Shown: positions 23,394 through 32,246, counted from the first letter of the stretch. The stretch is 64,000 nt of DNA from Leifsonia sp. SCN 70-46 (GCA_001725325.1 MEFY01000002.1:1553559-1617558); one strand, 5' to 3'. Notes: generated by a model from the sequence alone, not told the origin. Numbers and translations: made by a program.

Positions 23394-24941
23394 CTACTTC
23401 TTGTCGCCGAAGACCTCGCCCTCCATGGCGTCGTAGCCCTCCTTCTGCGGGTCGCCGTGCAGGCCGCCCGAGAGCGCGTACTCCTCCTCGGGCGAGAGCA
23501 CGAGGTGGTGGCGGCGCCACAGCGCGAAGAGCGCGAGGATGACCACGTACACGATGACGATCGCGATGATCGCGGGCTGGAACGTGGGGTTGATGAGGAA
23601 CCCGACGAACACGAGCGCCGCGATGATGAGCGCCGTCCACGCGCCGGGCAGGCCCCACGGGCTCTTGTACGGGCGGTTCGCGTCAGGGAACTTGCGGCGC
23701 AGGATGATGAACGACACCATCTGCAGCCCGTAGGCGAGCACCGCGCCCCACACCGCGATGTTGAGGATGATCGCGCCGGCGACGGCGCCCACCCCCTCCA
23801 CGTTCGCGAGCAGGTCGAGCACGATGAGGGCGACGAAGCCGATCACGGCACCGACGACGAGCGCGACCCACGGGGTCTGGCGCGTGCCGGTGAGCGAGAA
23901 GAACTTCGGGTAGTAGCCCGCGCGCGAGAGCGAGTACATGTTGCGGCCGTAGGCGAACATGATGCCCTGCAGCGATGCCAGCAGGCCGATGAGCGCGAAG
24001 AGCGCGAGCACGGCGGCCAGCTGGTCGCCGACGATCGCGCGGAACCCGTCGAGCAGGGGCTCGCCCGCGGTGCCGGTCGCCTCGGCGCCGATGACCGCGG
24101 TGTTGAGCACGAGCACGAGCACGCCCGTCACGATGAGGGTTCCGCGGGCGATGAAGCCGGCGCGCGGGATGTCCTTGGTCGGGTTCATCGACTCCTCGGC
24201 CGCGAGCGGCAGCTCCTCGATGCCGAGGAAGAACCACATGGCGAACGGCAGGGCGAACAGGATGGGGATCACGCCGTGCGGCAGGAACTCCGTCTGGCCG
24301 GGGTCGGGCGCGATGTTGAAGAGCGAGCCCCAGAAGTCGACGTTGCCGCCCGCGATGAACCCGATGGCCATGACCGAGAACACGACGAGGATCGCGATGG
24401 AGATGATCGACACGACGATGGCGAACTTGAACGAGATGTTCGCCCCGGCCGCGTTGAGCGCGATGAAGACGAGGTAGAGCACGGCGTACCAGATCCACAT
24501 CTTGCCGGTCAGGTCGAAGCCGAGCAGCTCCGTCGTGATGCCGTTGGCGTAGCTCGCCGAGAAGAACACGATGACCGCGGTCGTCGCGACGTACTCGATG
24601 GTCTCCGCGAGGCCCGTGACGAGACCGCCCCAGGGTCCCATCGCCGACCGGGCGAAGGAGTACGCGCCGCCCGTGTGCGGCTGCGCCGCCGCCATCTCGC
24701 CGATGGAGAAGATGAGGCCGTAGTACATGGCGACGAGGATGATGAAGGCGATGGTCATGCCGCCGAAGCCGGCGAAGTCGATCCCGAAGTTCCACCCGGA
24801 GAAGTCGCCGGAGATGACGGCGGCGACCGCGAGGCCCCACAACCCCCACACGCCCGCGCTGCGCTTGAGCTTGCGCTTCTCGAAGTATTCGGCTCCGGCT
24901 GTCGTGTACTTGACGCCGGAGACCTTGCGGGTCTCTGCCAT
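23394..24941 (-). CDS. APC-superfamily permease, ethanolamine transporter (EAT) type
   Basis: 515-residue transporter with twelve predicted helices. The N-terminal cytoplasmic segment (VSGVKYTTAGAEYFEKRKLK) and following SAGVWGLWGLAVAAVISGDF, then GGAYSFARSAMGPWGG and GIEELPLAAEESMNP, are characteristic of the ethanolamine permease branch. The C-terminal tail is acidic. It starts 196 bp from, and divergent to, the gamma-glutamyl ligase operon. The shared region between them is locally AT-rich (about 25022-25073) and should hold both promoters. GGGAAGGA lies upstream of the ATG. Amino-acid specificity cannot be excluded. Confidence 0.85.
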   Translation of the reverse strand: MAETRKVSGVKYTTAGAEYFEKRKLKRSAGVWGLWGLAVAAVISGDFSGWNFGIDFAGFGGMTIAFIILVAMYYGLIFSIGEMAAAQPHTGGAYSFARSAMGPWGGLVTGLAETIEYVATTAVIVFFSASYANGITTELLGFDLTGKMWIWYAVLYLVFIALNAAGANISFKFAIVVSIISIAILVVFSVMAIGFIAGGNVDFWGSLFNIAPDPGQTEFLPHGVIPILFALPFAMWFFLGIEELPLAAEESMNPTKDIPRAGFIARGTLIVTGVLVLVLNTAVIGAEATGTAGEPLLDGFRAIVGDQLAAVLALFALIGLLASLQGIMFAYGRNMYSLSRAGYYPKFFSLTGTRQTPWVALVVGAVIGFVALIVLDLLANVEGVGAVAGAIILNIAVWGAVLAYGLQMVSFIILRRKFPDANRPYKSPWGLPGAWTALIIAALVFVGFLINPTFQPAIIAIVIVYVVILALFALWRRHHLVLSPEEEYALSGGLHGDPQKEGYDAMEGEVFGDKK

Positions 24942-25137
24942 GTGCGGTCCTTCCCAGGGGTCGAATCGGGGGGTGGCGGGAACCGCGGCAGACCGCGGCG
25001 TCCACGCTTTACCGAGAGCTTGGTGGCTATTGGTACTTGATGTCTACCTTTGGATGTAAATTGCGCGTTACGGTGGGCCGAAGCGGCCCGCATCCTCTGT
25101 GGTGTAATGGTCGGAATCGACGCGAGTAGGAGCACAC
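24942..25137. promoter_or_regulatory. Divergent control region of the ethanolamine-type gene cluster
   Basis: 196 bp between the permease (leftward) and the ligase operon (rightward). An AT-rich island around 25022-25073 stands out from the flanks. On the minus strand TTTACA near 25063 is a possible -35 for the permease. I could not find a clean inverted repeat of the GntR/FadR type, so the operator of the cluster's regulator remains unassigned. Confidence 0.45.
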
Positions 25138-26499
25138 GTGGCAACAGGCAACCTCACCGTCGAGGCCCTCAGGGGGCTCGTCGCGTCGAAGGAGATCGAC
25201 ACCGTCATCATCGCCTTCACCGACATGCAGGGCCGGCTCGTGGGCAAGCGGGCGTCGGCGCGCCTGTTCCTCGAGGAGCTCGCCGAGCACGGCGCCGAGT
25301 GCTGCAACTACCTGCTCGCGGTCGACGTGGAGAACAACACGGTCGACGGCTACTCGATCTCGTCGTGGGAGCGCGGCTACGGCGACATGGCCATGATGCC
25401 CGACCTCGACACCCTGCGCCTCACCCCGTGGATGCCCGGCACGGTCATGGTGCAGGCCGACCTCACGTGGCTCGACGGCACCCCCGTCAACCCCGACCCG
25501 CGCCAGGTGCTCAAGCGCCAGCTCGAGCGCCTCAAGGAGCGCGGTCTCACGGCGCTCGCCGCGACCGAGCTCGAGTTCATCGTGTTCGACGACAGCTACC
25601 GCGACGCGTGGAAGAAGCGCTACACCGAGCTCACCCCCGCGAGCGACTACAACATCGACTATGCCCTCATGGCCTCGACGCGCATGGAGCCGCTGCTGCG
25701 CGACATCCGCAACAGCATGGACGGCGCGGGCATGTACTGCGAGGGCGTCAAGGGCGAGTGCAACCTCGGGCAGCAGGAGATCGCCTTCCGCTACACCGAC
25801 GCGCTCGGCACGTGCGACAACCACTCCGTGTACAAGAACGGCGCCAAGGAGATCGCGGATGCCCACGGCAAGTCGCTCACGTTCATGGCGAAGTTCAACG
25901 AGCGCGAGGGCAACTCGTGCCACATCCACCTGTCGGTCGTGGGGGAGGGCGGCGAGCCCGTCATGGCCGACAAGGACCGCCCGTACGGCTTCTCCAAGCT
26001 CATGGAGCACTGGATAGCGGGCCAGCTCGCGACGCTGCGCGAGCTGACCCTGTTCCTCGCGCCCAACATCAACTCGTACAAGCGCTACGTCGAGGGCAGC
26101 TTCGCTCCCACCGCCGTGGCGTGGGGCGTCGACAACCGCACGTGCGCGCTGCGCGTCGTGGGCCACGGCCGCAGCCTGCGCGCCGAGAACCGCGTGCCGG
26201 GCGGCGACGTCAACCAGTACCTCGCGATGGCGGCGATCATCGCTGGCGGCCTCTACGGCATCGAGCACGAGCTCGAGCTCGAGCCGATCTTCGAGGGCAA
26301 CGCGTACGCGTCCGACGCGCCCCGCGTGCCCACGTCGCTGCGCGAGGCGACCGAGCTCTTCGCGGGCTCCGAGATCGCGGTGGAGGCGTTCGGCGAGGAT
26401 GTCGTCGCCCACTACCTCAACAACGCGCGCGTCGAGCAGAGGGCGTACGACGCGGCGATCACCGATTGGGAGAGAGTCCGTGGCTTTGAGAGGTTCTAG
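25138..26499 (+). CDS. Glutamine-synthetase-like gamma-glutamyl ligase (PuuA/GlnA4 type)
   Basis: ATP-dependent ligase joining glutamate through its gamma-carboxyl to an amine. It has the whole glutamine synthetase core: an N-terminal grasp domain (FTDMQGRLVGKR), TELEFIVFD, CEGVKGECNLGQQEIAF (metal glutamates), GNSCHIHLSV (ATP/metal), NSYKRYVEGSFAPTAVAWG and DNRTCALRVVG. The adenylylation tyrosine motif of true glutamine synthetase is absent, and the C-terminus (YLNNARVEQRAYDAA...TDWERVRGFERF) is of the PuuA-like kind. 453 residues. GTG 25138 has AGGAG upstream. It is followed by hydrolase, aldehyde dehydrogenase and SDR genes. I infer ethanolamine as the amine substrate; polyamines or alkylamines are alternatives. 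Confidence 0.85.
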   Translation: MATGNLTVEALRGLVASKEIDTVIIAFTDMQGRLVGKRASARLFLEELAEHGAECCNYLLAVDVENNTVDGYSISSWERGYGDMAMMPDLDTLRLTPWMPGTVMVQADLTWLDGTPVNPDPRQVLKRQLERLKERGLTALAATELEFIVFDDSYRDAWKKRYTELTPASDYNIDYALMASTRMEPLLRDIRNSMDGAGMYCEGVKGECNLGQQEIAFRYTDALGTCDNHSVYKNGAKEIADAHGKSLTFMAKFNEREGNSCHIHLSVVGEGGEPVMADKDRPYGFSKLMEHWIAGQLATLRELTLFLAPNINSYKRYVEGSFAPTAVAWGVDNRTCALRVVGHGRSLRAENRVPGGDVNQYLAMAAIIAGGLYGIEHELELEPIFEGNAYASDAPRVPTSLREATELFAGSEIAVEAFGEDVVAHYLNNARVEQRAYDAAITDWERVRGFERF

Positions 26500-27205
26500 G
26501 CCGGTCATCGGCCTGACCACGTATCTGGAGCAGGCGCAGACGGGGGTGTGGGACGTGCAGGCGGCCTTCCTCCCTAAGGTGTACTTCGAGGCGGTCAACA
26601 AGGCCGGCGGCATCGCCGTGCTCCTGCCCCCGCAGCCCGTCGACGCCGAGACCGCGTCGGCGGTGCTCGACGGCCTCGACGGGCTCATCATCACGGGCGG
26701 CAAGGATGTCGACCCCGCGCGCTACGGCCAGGAGGCCCACGCCCAGACCGACGAGCCCCGGCCAGACCGCGACGCGTGGGAGGACGCCCTGCTCACGGCC
26801 GCCATCGAGCGCGAGCTGCCGTTCCTCGGCATCTGCCGCGGCGCGCAGCTGCTCAACGTCGCGCGCGGCGGCACCCTGCACCAGCACCTCCCCGAGATCG
26901 TGGGATCCGACCGCTACAACCTCGGCGAGGGCAACTTCGCCGACAACGAGGTCGCCGTCGAGGGCGGCCTCGTGAGGGACATCGTCGGCGACAGCGTCGT
27001 GGGCAAGTCGTACCACCACCAGGCCATCGACGAGCTCGGCGACGGACTCGTCGTCACCGCGCGCTCCGACGACGGCACCGTGCAGGCCGTCGAGCTGCAG
27101 GGCGTGCCCTTCGGCGTCGCCGTGCAGTGGCACCCCGAGCAGGACGACGACGACATCCGGCTGTTCGCCGGTCTGGTAGAGGCGGCGAGGACGTACCGTG
27201 GCTAG
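26480..27205 (+). CDS. Gamma-glutamyl hydrolase, class I amidotransferase fold (PuuD-like)
   Basis: 241-residue enzyme that should release glutamate from a gamma-glutamyl amide. The catalytic triad is visible: C119 in GICRGAQLLN, and H218/E220 in QWHPEQ. There is also the YHHQAID segment seen in gamma-glutamyl-GABA hydrolases. The start is GTG 26480, inside the 3' end of the ligase gene (20-bp overlap), with GGGAGAGAG upstream. It overlaps the aldehyde dehydrogenase gene by 8 bp. It would act last, cleaving the oxidised gamma-glutamyl product. Confidence 0.88.
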   Translation: MALRGSRPVIGLTTYLEQAQTGVWDVQAAFLPKVYFEAVNKAGGIAVLLPPQPVDAETASAVLDGLDGLIITGGKDVDPARYGQEAHAQTDEPRPDRDAWEDALLTAAIERELPFLGICRGAQLLNVARGGTLHQHLPEIVGSDRYNLGEGNFADNEVAVEGGLVRDIVGDSVVGKSYHHQAIDELGDGLVVTARSDDGTVQAVELQGVPFGVAVQWHPEQDDDDIRLFAGLVEAARTYRG

Positions 27206-28559
27206 CACCCTTCTGATCAACCCCGCGACGGAGGCGGAGATCCGCACCGTCGAGCACACGACGCTCGAGGGCGTGGACGACGCCGTCGCGCGGGCCGTCG
27301 TCGCCCAGAAGGCGTGGGCGGCGCTCGCGCCGGCCGCGCGGGCGTCCGCGCTGCGCGACTTCGCCACGGCGGTGGGCGACGCCGTCGAGGAGCTCGCGCT
27401 GCTCGAGGTCGTCAACTCCGGGCATCCTCTCGGCCAGGCCCGCTGGGAGGCCGGGCACGTGCGCGACGTGCTCAACTACTACGCGGCGGCGCCCGAGCGC
27501 ATGATCGGCAGGCAGATCCCCGTCGCGGGCGGCCTCGACGTCACGTTCCTCGAGCCCCTCGGCGTCGTGGGCGTCATCGTGCCCTGGAACTTCCCCATGA
27601 CCATCGCGAGCTGGGGCTTCGCGCCCGCGCTCGCGGCGGGCAACGCGGTCGTGCTCAAGCCCGCCGAGTGGACCCCGCTCACGGCGATCCGCCTGGGCGA
27701 GCTCGCCCTCGAGGCGGGGCTGCCCGCAGGGCTCTTCCAGGTGCTGCCGGGCAAGGGCTCGGTGGTGGGGGAGCGCTTCGTCACCCACGAGGCCGTGCGC
27801 AAGATCGTCTTCACGGGCTCGACCGAGGTCGGCAAGAAGGTCATGGCGGGATGCTCGGAGCAGGTCAAGGCCGTGACCCTCGAGCTCGGGGGCAAGAGCG
27901 CGAACGTCGTGTTCGCCGACTCCGACCTCGAGAAGGCCGCGGCCACCGCGCCCTACGCCGTGTTCGAGAACGCCGGGCAGGACTGCTGCGCGCGCAGCCG
28001 CATCCTCGTCGAGCGCAGCGCGTACGACCGGTTCCTCGAGCTGCTCGAGCCCGCGGTCAAGGGCGTCAAGGTCGGCGACCCGAACGACGAGGCCACCGAG
28101 ATGGGCCCGCTCGTCTCGAAGGCGCACTTCGACTCGGTGACGGCGTACCAGCCGGACGACACCGACGTCGCGCTCCGCGGCACCGCGCCCACGGGCGCCG
28201 GATACTGGTTCGCGCCCACGGTCATCACGCCGTCGTCGCGCACCGACCGCCGGGTGACCGAGGAGATCTTCGGCCCCGTCGTCGCGGTGCTGCCGTTCGA
28301 CGACGAGGCCGACGCCATCGCCCTCGCCAACGACAGCATCTACGGGCTGAGCGGCTCGATCTGGACGCGCGACGTGGGGCGGGCCATCCGCGTCGCCCGC
28401 GGTGTCGAGAGCGGCAACCTCTCCGTCAACTCGCACTCATCGGTGCGCTACTCGACCCCGTTCGGCGGATTCAAGCAGAGCGGTCTCGGGCGCGAGCTCG
28501 GGCCCGACGCGGCCACCGCGTTCACCGAGACCAAGAACGTCTTCATCAGCACCGATTAG
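27198..28559 (+). CDS. NAD(P)-dependent aldehyde dehydrogenase (PuuC-like role)
   Basis: 453-residue member of the aldehyde dehydrogenase superfamily. The catalytic cysteine is C263 in NAGQDCCARS and the general base is E229 in LELGGKSANVVF. The cofactor segment VPWNFPMTIASWG and the C-terminal FGGFKQSGLGRELGPDA are also typical. GTG 27198 overlaps the end of the hydrolase gene by 8 bp. It should oxidise the gamma-glutamyl aminoaldehyde made by the next gene's dehydrogenase to the acid. Confidence 0.9.
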   Translation: MASTLLINPATEAEIRTVEHTTLEGVDDAVARAVVAQKAWAALAPAARASALRDFATAVGDAVEELALLEVVNSGHPLGQARWEAGHVRDVLNYYAAAPERMIGRQIPVAGGLDVTFLEPLGVVGVIVPWNFPMTIASWGFAPALAAGNAVVLKPAEWTPLTAIRLGELALEAGLPAGLFQVLPGKGSVVGERFVTHEAVRKIVFTGSTEVGKKVMAGCSEQVKAVTLELGGKSANVVFADSDLEKAAATAPYAVFENAGQDCCARSRILVERSAYDRFLELLEPAVKGVKVGDPNDEATEMGPLVSKAHFDSVTAYQPDDTDVALRGTAPTGAGYWFAPTVITPSSRTDRRVTEEIFGPVVAVLPFDDEADAIALANDSIYGLSGSIWTRDVGRAIRVARGVESGNLSVNSHSSVRYSTPFGGFKQSGLGRELGPDAATAFTETKNVFISTD

Positions 28560-28566
28560 GAGTCAC

Positions 28567-29355
28567 ATGACCATCACCAAGATCGACCTCACCCAGCGCC
28601 TCGCGGGCAAGGTCGCCGTCATCACGGGCGGCGCGAGCGGCATCGGGCTCGCGACGGCCAAGCGCTTCGCCGCGGAGGGCGCGACGGTCGTCATCGGCGA
28701 CTTCAACGTCGAGACGGGCGAGGCGGCCGCCGAGCTCGTGGGCGGCCTGTTCGTGCAGGTGGACGTGACCGACGAGGCGCAGGTGAACAACCTGTTCGAC
28801 ACCGCCCAGTCGACCTACGGCTCCGTCGACATCGCGTTCAACAACGCGGGCATCTCGCCGCCCGACGACGACTCGATCGAGACCACCGAGCTGCCGGCGT
28901 GGAACAAGGTGCAGGACGTCAACCTCAAGAGCGTCTACCTGTGCTCGCGCGCCGCGCTGCGCCACATGGTCAAGCAGCAGTCGGGCTCGATCATCAACAC
29001 GGCGTCGTTCGTCGCGGTCATGGGCTCGGCCACGAGCCAGATCTCCTACACGGCGTCGAAGGGCGGCGTGCTCGCGATGACCAAGGAGCTCGGCGTGCAG
29101 TTCGCGCGGCAGGGCATCCGCGTCAACGCGCTCTGCCCCGGACCCGTCAACACGCCCCTGCTGCAGGAGCTGTTCGCGAAAGACCCCGAGCGCGCCCAGC
29201 GCCGCCTCGTGCACATCCCCAAGGGCCGCTTCGCCGAGCCCGAGGAGCTCGCGGCCGCCGTCGCGTTCCTCGCGAGCGACGACGCGAGCTTCATCACGGC
29301 GTCGACGTTCCTCGTCGACGGCGGCATCTCGTCGGCGTACGTCACCCCGCTGTGA
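28567..29355 (+). CDS. Short-chain dehydrogenase/reductase
   Basis: 262-residue classical SDR. It has the TGGASGIG cofactor loop at residues 20-27, NNAG, the catalytic triad S147-Y161-K165 (ISYTASKGG), and a C-terminal FLVDGGISSAY. TAGGAG before the ATG. Its place between the aldehyde dehydrogenase and the regulator suggests that it supplies the aldehyde by oxidising an alcohol. That fits a gamma-glutamyl-ethanolamide substrate and replaces the flavin amine oxidase (PuuB) of the putrescine pathway. The stop overlaps the regulator's start (GTGA). Confidence 0.88.
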   Translation: MTITKIDLTQRLAGKVAVITGGASGIGLATAKRFAAEGATVVIGDFNVETGEAAAELVGGLFVQVDVTDEAQVNNLFDTAQSTYGSVDIAFNNAGISPPDDDSIETTELPAWNKVQDVNLKSVYLCSRAALRHMVKQQSGSIINTASFVAVMGSATSQISYTASKGGVLAMTKELGVQFARQGIRVNALCPGPVNTPLLQELFAKDPERAQRRLVHIPKGRFAEPEELAAAVAFLASDDASFITASTFLVDGGISSAYVTPL

Positions 29356-30062
29356 CCGACGCGGGGGAGGTGCTCTTCCGTCCCGTGCGCAGCGGCAACG
29401 CGTTCGAGGACACGGTGGCGCGCCTCCTCCAGGCCGTGCGCCTCGGCATCGTCGCGCCGGGGGAGGCGCTCCCGCCCGAGCGCGACCTCGCCGCGCGCTT
29501 CTCGGTGAGCCGAGACACGGTGCGCGAGGCCATCCGCTCGCTGAGCGACGCGGGATACCTCGTCGCCCGGCGGGGCAGGTACGGCGGCACCTTTGTGAGC
29601 GACACGATCCCCGCGACCTCGGTGGGCCCGGATGCCGCGGCCCCCACGGCCGCCGAGATCGAGGACGTGCTCGGGCTGCGTGACATCCTCGAGGTCGGCG
29701 CGGCGCGCGCGGCCGCCGCGCGCGACCTGTCGGCGTCCGAGCGCGATCTGCTGTGGACGAGGATGCAGGAGACCGCGGCCGCCCCCGCCGCCGACTACCG
29801 GCGCCTCGACTCGCGCCTGCACCTCGGCATCGGCGAGCTCGTCGGCATCCCGTCGCTCGTCTCGCTGCTCGCGGACAACCGCACGCGCGTCAACCAGCTG
29901 CTCGACGGCATCCCCCTGCTCGCGCCCAACATCGGCCACTCCAACGAGCAGCACGAGGCGATCGTGGTGGCCATCCTCACGGGCAGCCCCGAGCGCGCGG
30001 CCGCGGCCATGGCCGAGCACCTCGAGGGCTCGGCGGCGCTGTTGCGCGGCTTCCTCAGCTGA
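29352..30062 (+). CDS. FadR-type GntR transcriptional regulator
   Basis: 236 residues. The N-terminal winged helix-turn-helix (residues about 12-80) contains ALPPERDLAARFSVSRDTVR and the wing RRGRYGGTFV. The C-terminal FCD ligand domain (about 95-230) has D/H-rich helices, including DSRLHLGIGELVG and GHSNEQHEAIVVAI, which can hold a metal and a carboxylate effector. It is the last gene of the ligase operon, overlapping the SDR by 4 bp, so it is probably the pathway's repressor, released by a substrate or intermediate. Confidence 0.88.
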   Translation: MTDAGEVLFRPVRSGNAFEDTVARLLQAVRLGIVAPGEALPPERDLAARFSVSRDTVREAIRSLSDAGYLVARRGRYGGTFVSDTIPATSVGPDAAAPTAAEIEDVLGLRDILEVGAARAAAARDLSASERDLLWTRMQETAAAPAADYRRLDSRLHLGIGELVGIPSLVSLLADNRTRVNQLLDGIPLLAPNIGHSNEQHEAIVVAILTGSPERAAAAMAEHLEGSAALLRGFLS

Positions 30063-30495
30063 CGGCGGCGATCGCCTTCGCGAGGTTCTTGTCGCGCGTC
30101 GCGTCGGACTTCGCGGCCACGTACGGCGCGACGAACGTGTTCTGCTTGGAGTACGAGAGCGCCTGGAACGCCTCGAGCACGCCGGCGTCCTTCAAAGCGA
30201 GCGCGAACTCCTCCGGCAGCTCCAGCACGCGCGGGGCGTCGTCGACCTCGACCGTCACGTCGACCTCGTCGCCGCCCTTCACGCCCGCGAGCTTCTGGTT
30301 CTCGGAGCTCACGCTGATCATGAACGCGCCCTTGTACCAGGAGACGCTGTTGCGATACGTGTGGCCGCCGTTGATCGTGACGACCACGGGGTACCGCTTC
30401 GCGGGCCCGAGCTGGGCCATGAGCTCCTCGGGCACGGCGATGCCCGCGGCGGTGTAGCCCTCGCCCTTGAGCGTGGTGCGGAAGCTGATGCCCAC
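30055..30495 (-). CDS. DUF1905/YdeI (OmdA-like) protein
   Basis: 146-residue cytoplasmic protein. The N-terminal DUF1905 barrel (residues about 5-85) includes GEGYTAAGIAVPEELMAQLG and the R-N-S-V-S-W segment. The C-terminal helical YdeI/OmdA region (about 95-140) ends SYSKQNTFVAPYVAAK. Function in the cell is unknown; relatives are described as bacteriocin-protection proteins. GTG start immediately follows the TAG of the upstream gene (TAGGTG). Its 3' end overlaps the FadR-type gene by 8 bp in a convergent arrangement. Confidence 0.75.
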   Translation of the reverse strand: MGISFRTTLKGEGYTAAGIAVPEELMAQLGPAKRYPVVVTINGGHTYRNSVSWYKGAFMISVSSENQKLAGVKGGDEVDVTVEVDDAPRVLELPEEFALALKDAGVLEAFQALSYSKQNTFVAPYVAAKSDATRDKNLAKAIAAVS

Positions 30496-30798
30496 CTAGA
30501 CCGCCGGGGGAGCCTTGGGCGTGCGGGGCTTCGAGGCGGGCTTCTGCACGACCGTCGGCGTGGTCGCGGCGGGAGCCGCCGGTGCGGCAGGTGTCGCGGC
30601 GGGTGCCGACGGAGCCGCGGCGGGCGTGTTGTTCGCGATGTAGAGCTTGTGCGCGCGCGTCGCGACGAGCAGGTAGCGCACGAGCAGCACGAGGATCGCG
30701 ACGACCACCACGAGCGTGATGAACGACGCCATCGCCCACACCACCATGCCGAGGATGTGGAACGGGCCGCCGAAGGGCGGGAAGTCGGGGTTGATCAC
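30496..30798 (-). CDS. Small single-pass membrane protein with Ala/Pro-rich tail
   Basis: 100 residues: a short N-terminus (MINPDFPPFGGPFH), one long hydrophobic segment (about residues 15-47), then a cytoplasmic or external tail dominated by Ala, Pro and Thr ending KPRTPKAPPAV. Family not recognised. GTG start with GGAGG upstream. It lies between two genes it touches (2 bp from the upstream stop, 0 bp to the downstream start), so the three form one operon. Confidence 0.65.
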   Translation of the reverse strand: MINPDFPPFGGPFHILGMVVWAMASFITLVVVVAILVLLVRYLLVATRAHKLYIANNTPAAAPSAPAATPAAPAAPAATTPTVVQKPASKPRTPKAPPAV

Positions 30799-30800
30799 GG

Positions 30801-30992
30801 TCAGTCCTCCAGTTCGTTCTGGTCCTGGGCCTGCTTGACGACGGTGCCCACGGCGATCGCCACCGTGAGGCCCCAGCTGATCCACATGAGGATGAGCCGC
30901 CAGTCGCGCGGGCCCTTGCGCGTCGCCTGCACGGTGCCCCAGCCGCCGAAGAGGGCGCTGAGCAGTGTCGTGTTGAAGATGAACTTGCGCAT
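30801..30992 (-). CDS. Small membrane protein, 63 residues
   Basis: Short protein with one hydrophobic segment at residues 33-50 (LILMWISWGLTVAIAVGTVV) and a weaker one near the N-terminus (FNTTLLSALFGGWGTV); C-terminus acidic. Family not recognised. First gene of a three-gene leftward operon, with a -10 element 6 nt before its ATG. Confidence 0.6.
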   Translation of the reverse strand: MRKFIFNTTLLSALFGGWGTVQATRKGPRDWRLILMWISWGLTVAIAVGTVVKQAQDQNELED

Positions 30993-30998
30993 GGTCCG

Positions 30999-31004
30999 AG
31001 GCTA
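30999..31004 (-). promoter_or_regulatory. -10 element, leaderless start of small membrane operon
   Basis: TAGCCT on the minus strand, 6 nt before the ATG at 30992. Confidence 0.6.
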
Positions 31005-31040
31005 CCCCGGTGTCGTCACGGGGACATCCCTCTTGCGACG

Positions 31041-31046
31041 TACAGT
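31041..31046 (+). promoter_or_regulatory. -10 element, leaderless start of ion permease gene
   Basis: TACAGT, 5 nt before the GTG at 31052; no Shine-Dalgarno sequence. Confidence 0.6.
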
Positions 31047-31051
31047 GAGCT

Positions 31052-32200
31052 GTGAAAACAGCGGTCCTGGGCGGCGCCCTGCTCCTCGTCGGCGCGATCC
31101 TCATCGCCACAGGTGTGCTGCCCGTGCCGGACGCGATCGCGGTCGCCGAGCGCGTGTGGCCCATCCTGCTGTTCGTCGTCGCGATCACGGTCGTGACCGA
31201 GCTCGCCGCCGAGGCCGAGCTGTTCCGCGTCGTCGCGGAGCGGGCGGCACGGTGGGGGCTGCGCCGCTCGTGGCTGCTCTGGCTGTTCGTCGTGGCCATC
31301 GCGATCGTGAGCACGGTGTTCCTGTCGCTCGACACGACGGCGGTGCTGCTCACGCCCGTCGTCATCCTGCTCGCCCGCCATGTCGGCCTGCCGCCCCTGC
31401 CGTTCGCGCTCACGACGGTGTGGCTCGCGAACACCGCCTCGCTGCTGCTGCCGGTGTCGAACCTCACCAACCTCCTCGCGCAGCACGCGCTCGGCGGAAT
31501 CTCGCCGACCGCGTTCGCGGCCCTCATGGCGTTGCCCGCGCTCGCCGCGGCGCTCGTGCCCGTCGTCGTGCTGTTCGTCGTGTTCCGCAAACAGCTGCTC
31601 ACGCGCTACGAGCCCGACGCGGCGGCTCCGGCCGCGGACCGCGTGCTGCTCGTCGCGAGCGCCGTCGTGGTCGTGCTGCTGCTGCCCGCCCTCGTGTCGG
31701 GGCTGCCCGTGTGGATCCCCGCGCTCGTCGGGGCGGTCATCCTTGCCGGGTTCTTCCTCGTGCGCCGCCGGTCGGCGCTGCGCTTCGGGCTCGTGCCCTG
31801 GCAGCTCGTCGTGCTCGCGTCCGGCCTCTTCCTCGTGATCGAGGCCGCGCACTCGCTCGGCCTGCCCGCGCTGCTCACGGCGCTCGCGGGCCACGGCGAG
31901 GATCCGCTCAGCCTCCTGCGCCTCGCGGGGTCGGCGGCGGCGGGCGCGAACGTCGTCAACAACCTCCCGGCCTACCTCGCCTTCGAGTCGATAGCCGACA
32001 GCCCCGTGCGCATCGCGGCCGTGCTGGTAGGCGTCAACGCGGGATGCCTCATCACCCCCTGGGCGTCGCTCGCGACCCTGCTGTGGCACGACAGGCTCAC
32101 GGCCCTCGGCGTCGAGCTGTCGTGGAGCAGGTACATCCTGCTGGGGCTCGTCGTCGCGCCCCTCACGGTCGCCGCGGCGACGCTCGCCCTCGTGATCTGA
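31052..32200 (+). CDS. SLC13/ArsB-type ion permease
   Basis: 382-residue membrane protein with about ten helices in two inverted halves. Family marks are SLDTTAVLLTPVVILL in the first half, PVSNLTNLLAQHALGG at its re-entrant loop, and GANVVNNLPAYLAF in the second half. These NxT/NNLP loops are shared by arsenite/sodium and dicarboxylate permeases. No arsenic-resistance partner genes are adjacent, so the substrate is unknown; the short length (ArsB is about 430) leaves organic anions possible. Confidence 0.8.
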   Translation: MKTAVLGGALLLVGAILIATGVLPVPDAIAVAERVWPILLFVVAITVVTELAAEAELFRVVAERAARWGLRRSWLLWLFVVAIAIVSTVFLSLDTTAVLLTPVVILLARHVGLPPLPFALTTVWLANTASLLLPVSNLTNLLAQHALGGISPTAFAALMALPALAAALVPVVVLFVVFRKQLLTRYEPDAAAPAADRVLLVASAVVVVLLLPALVSGLPVWIPALVGAVILAGFFLVRRRSALRFGLVPWQLVVLASGLFLVIEAAHSLGLPALLTALAGHGEDPLSLLRLAGSAAAGANVVNNLPAYLAFESIADSPVRIAAVLVGVNAGCLITPWASLATLLWHDRLTALGVELSWSRYILLGLVVAPLTVAAATLALVI

Positions 32201-32227
32201 GTATTCGCTGGGCGTTCGCTTCCAGTT

Positions 32228-32241
32228 TGACCGATCGGTCA
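32228..32241. promoter_or_regulatory. TetR operator, first copy
   Basis: TGACCGATCGGTCA is a perfect 14-bp palindrome upstream of the TetR gene, identical to the second copy 19 bp downstream (centre to centre). Confidence 0.85.
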
Positions 32242-32246
32242 GGTTC

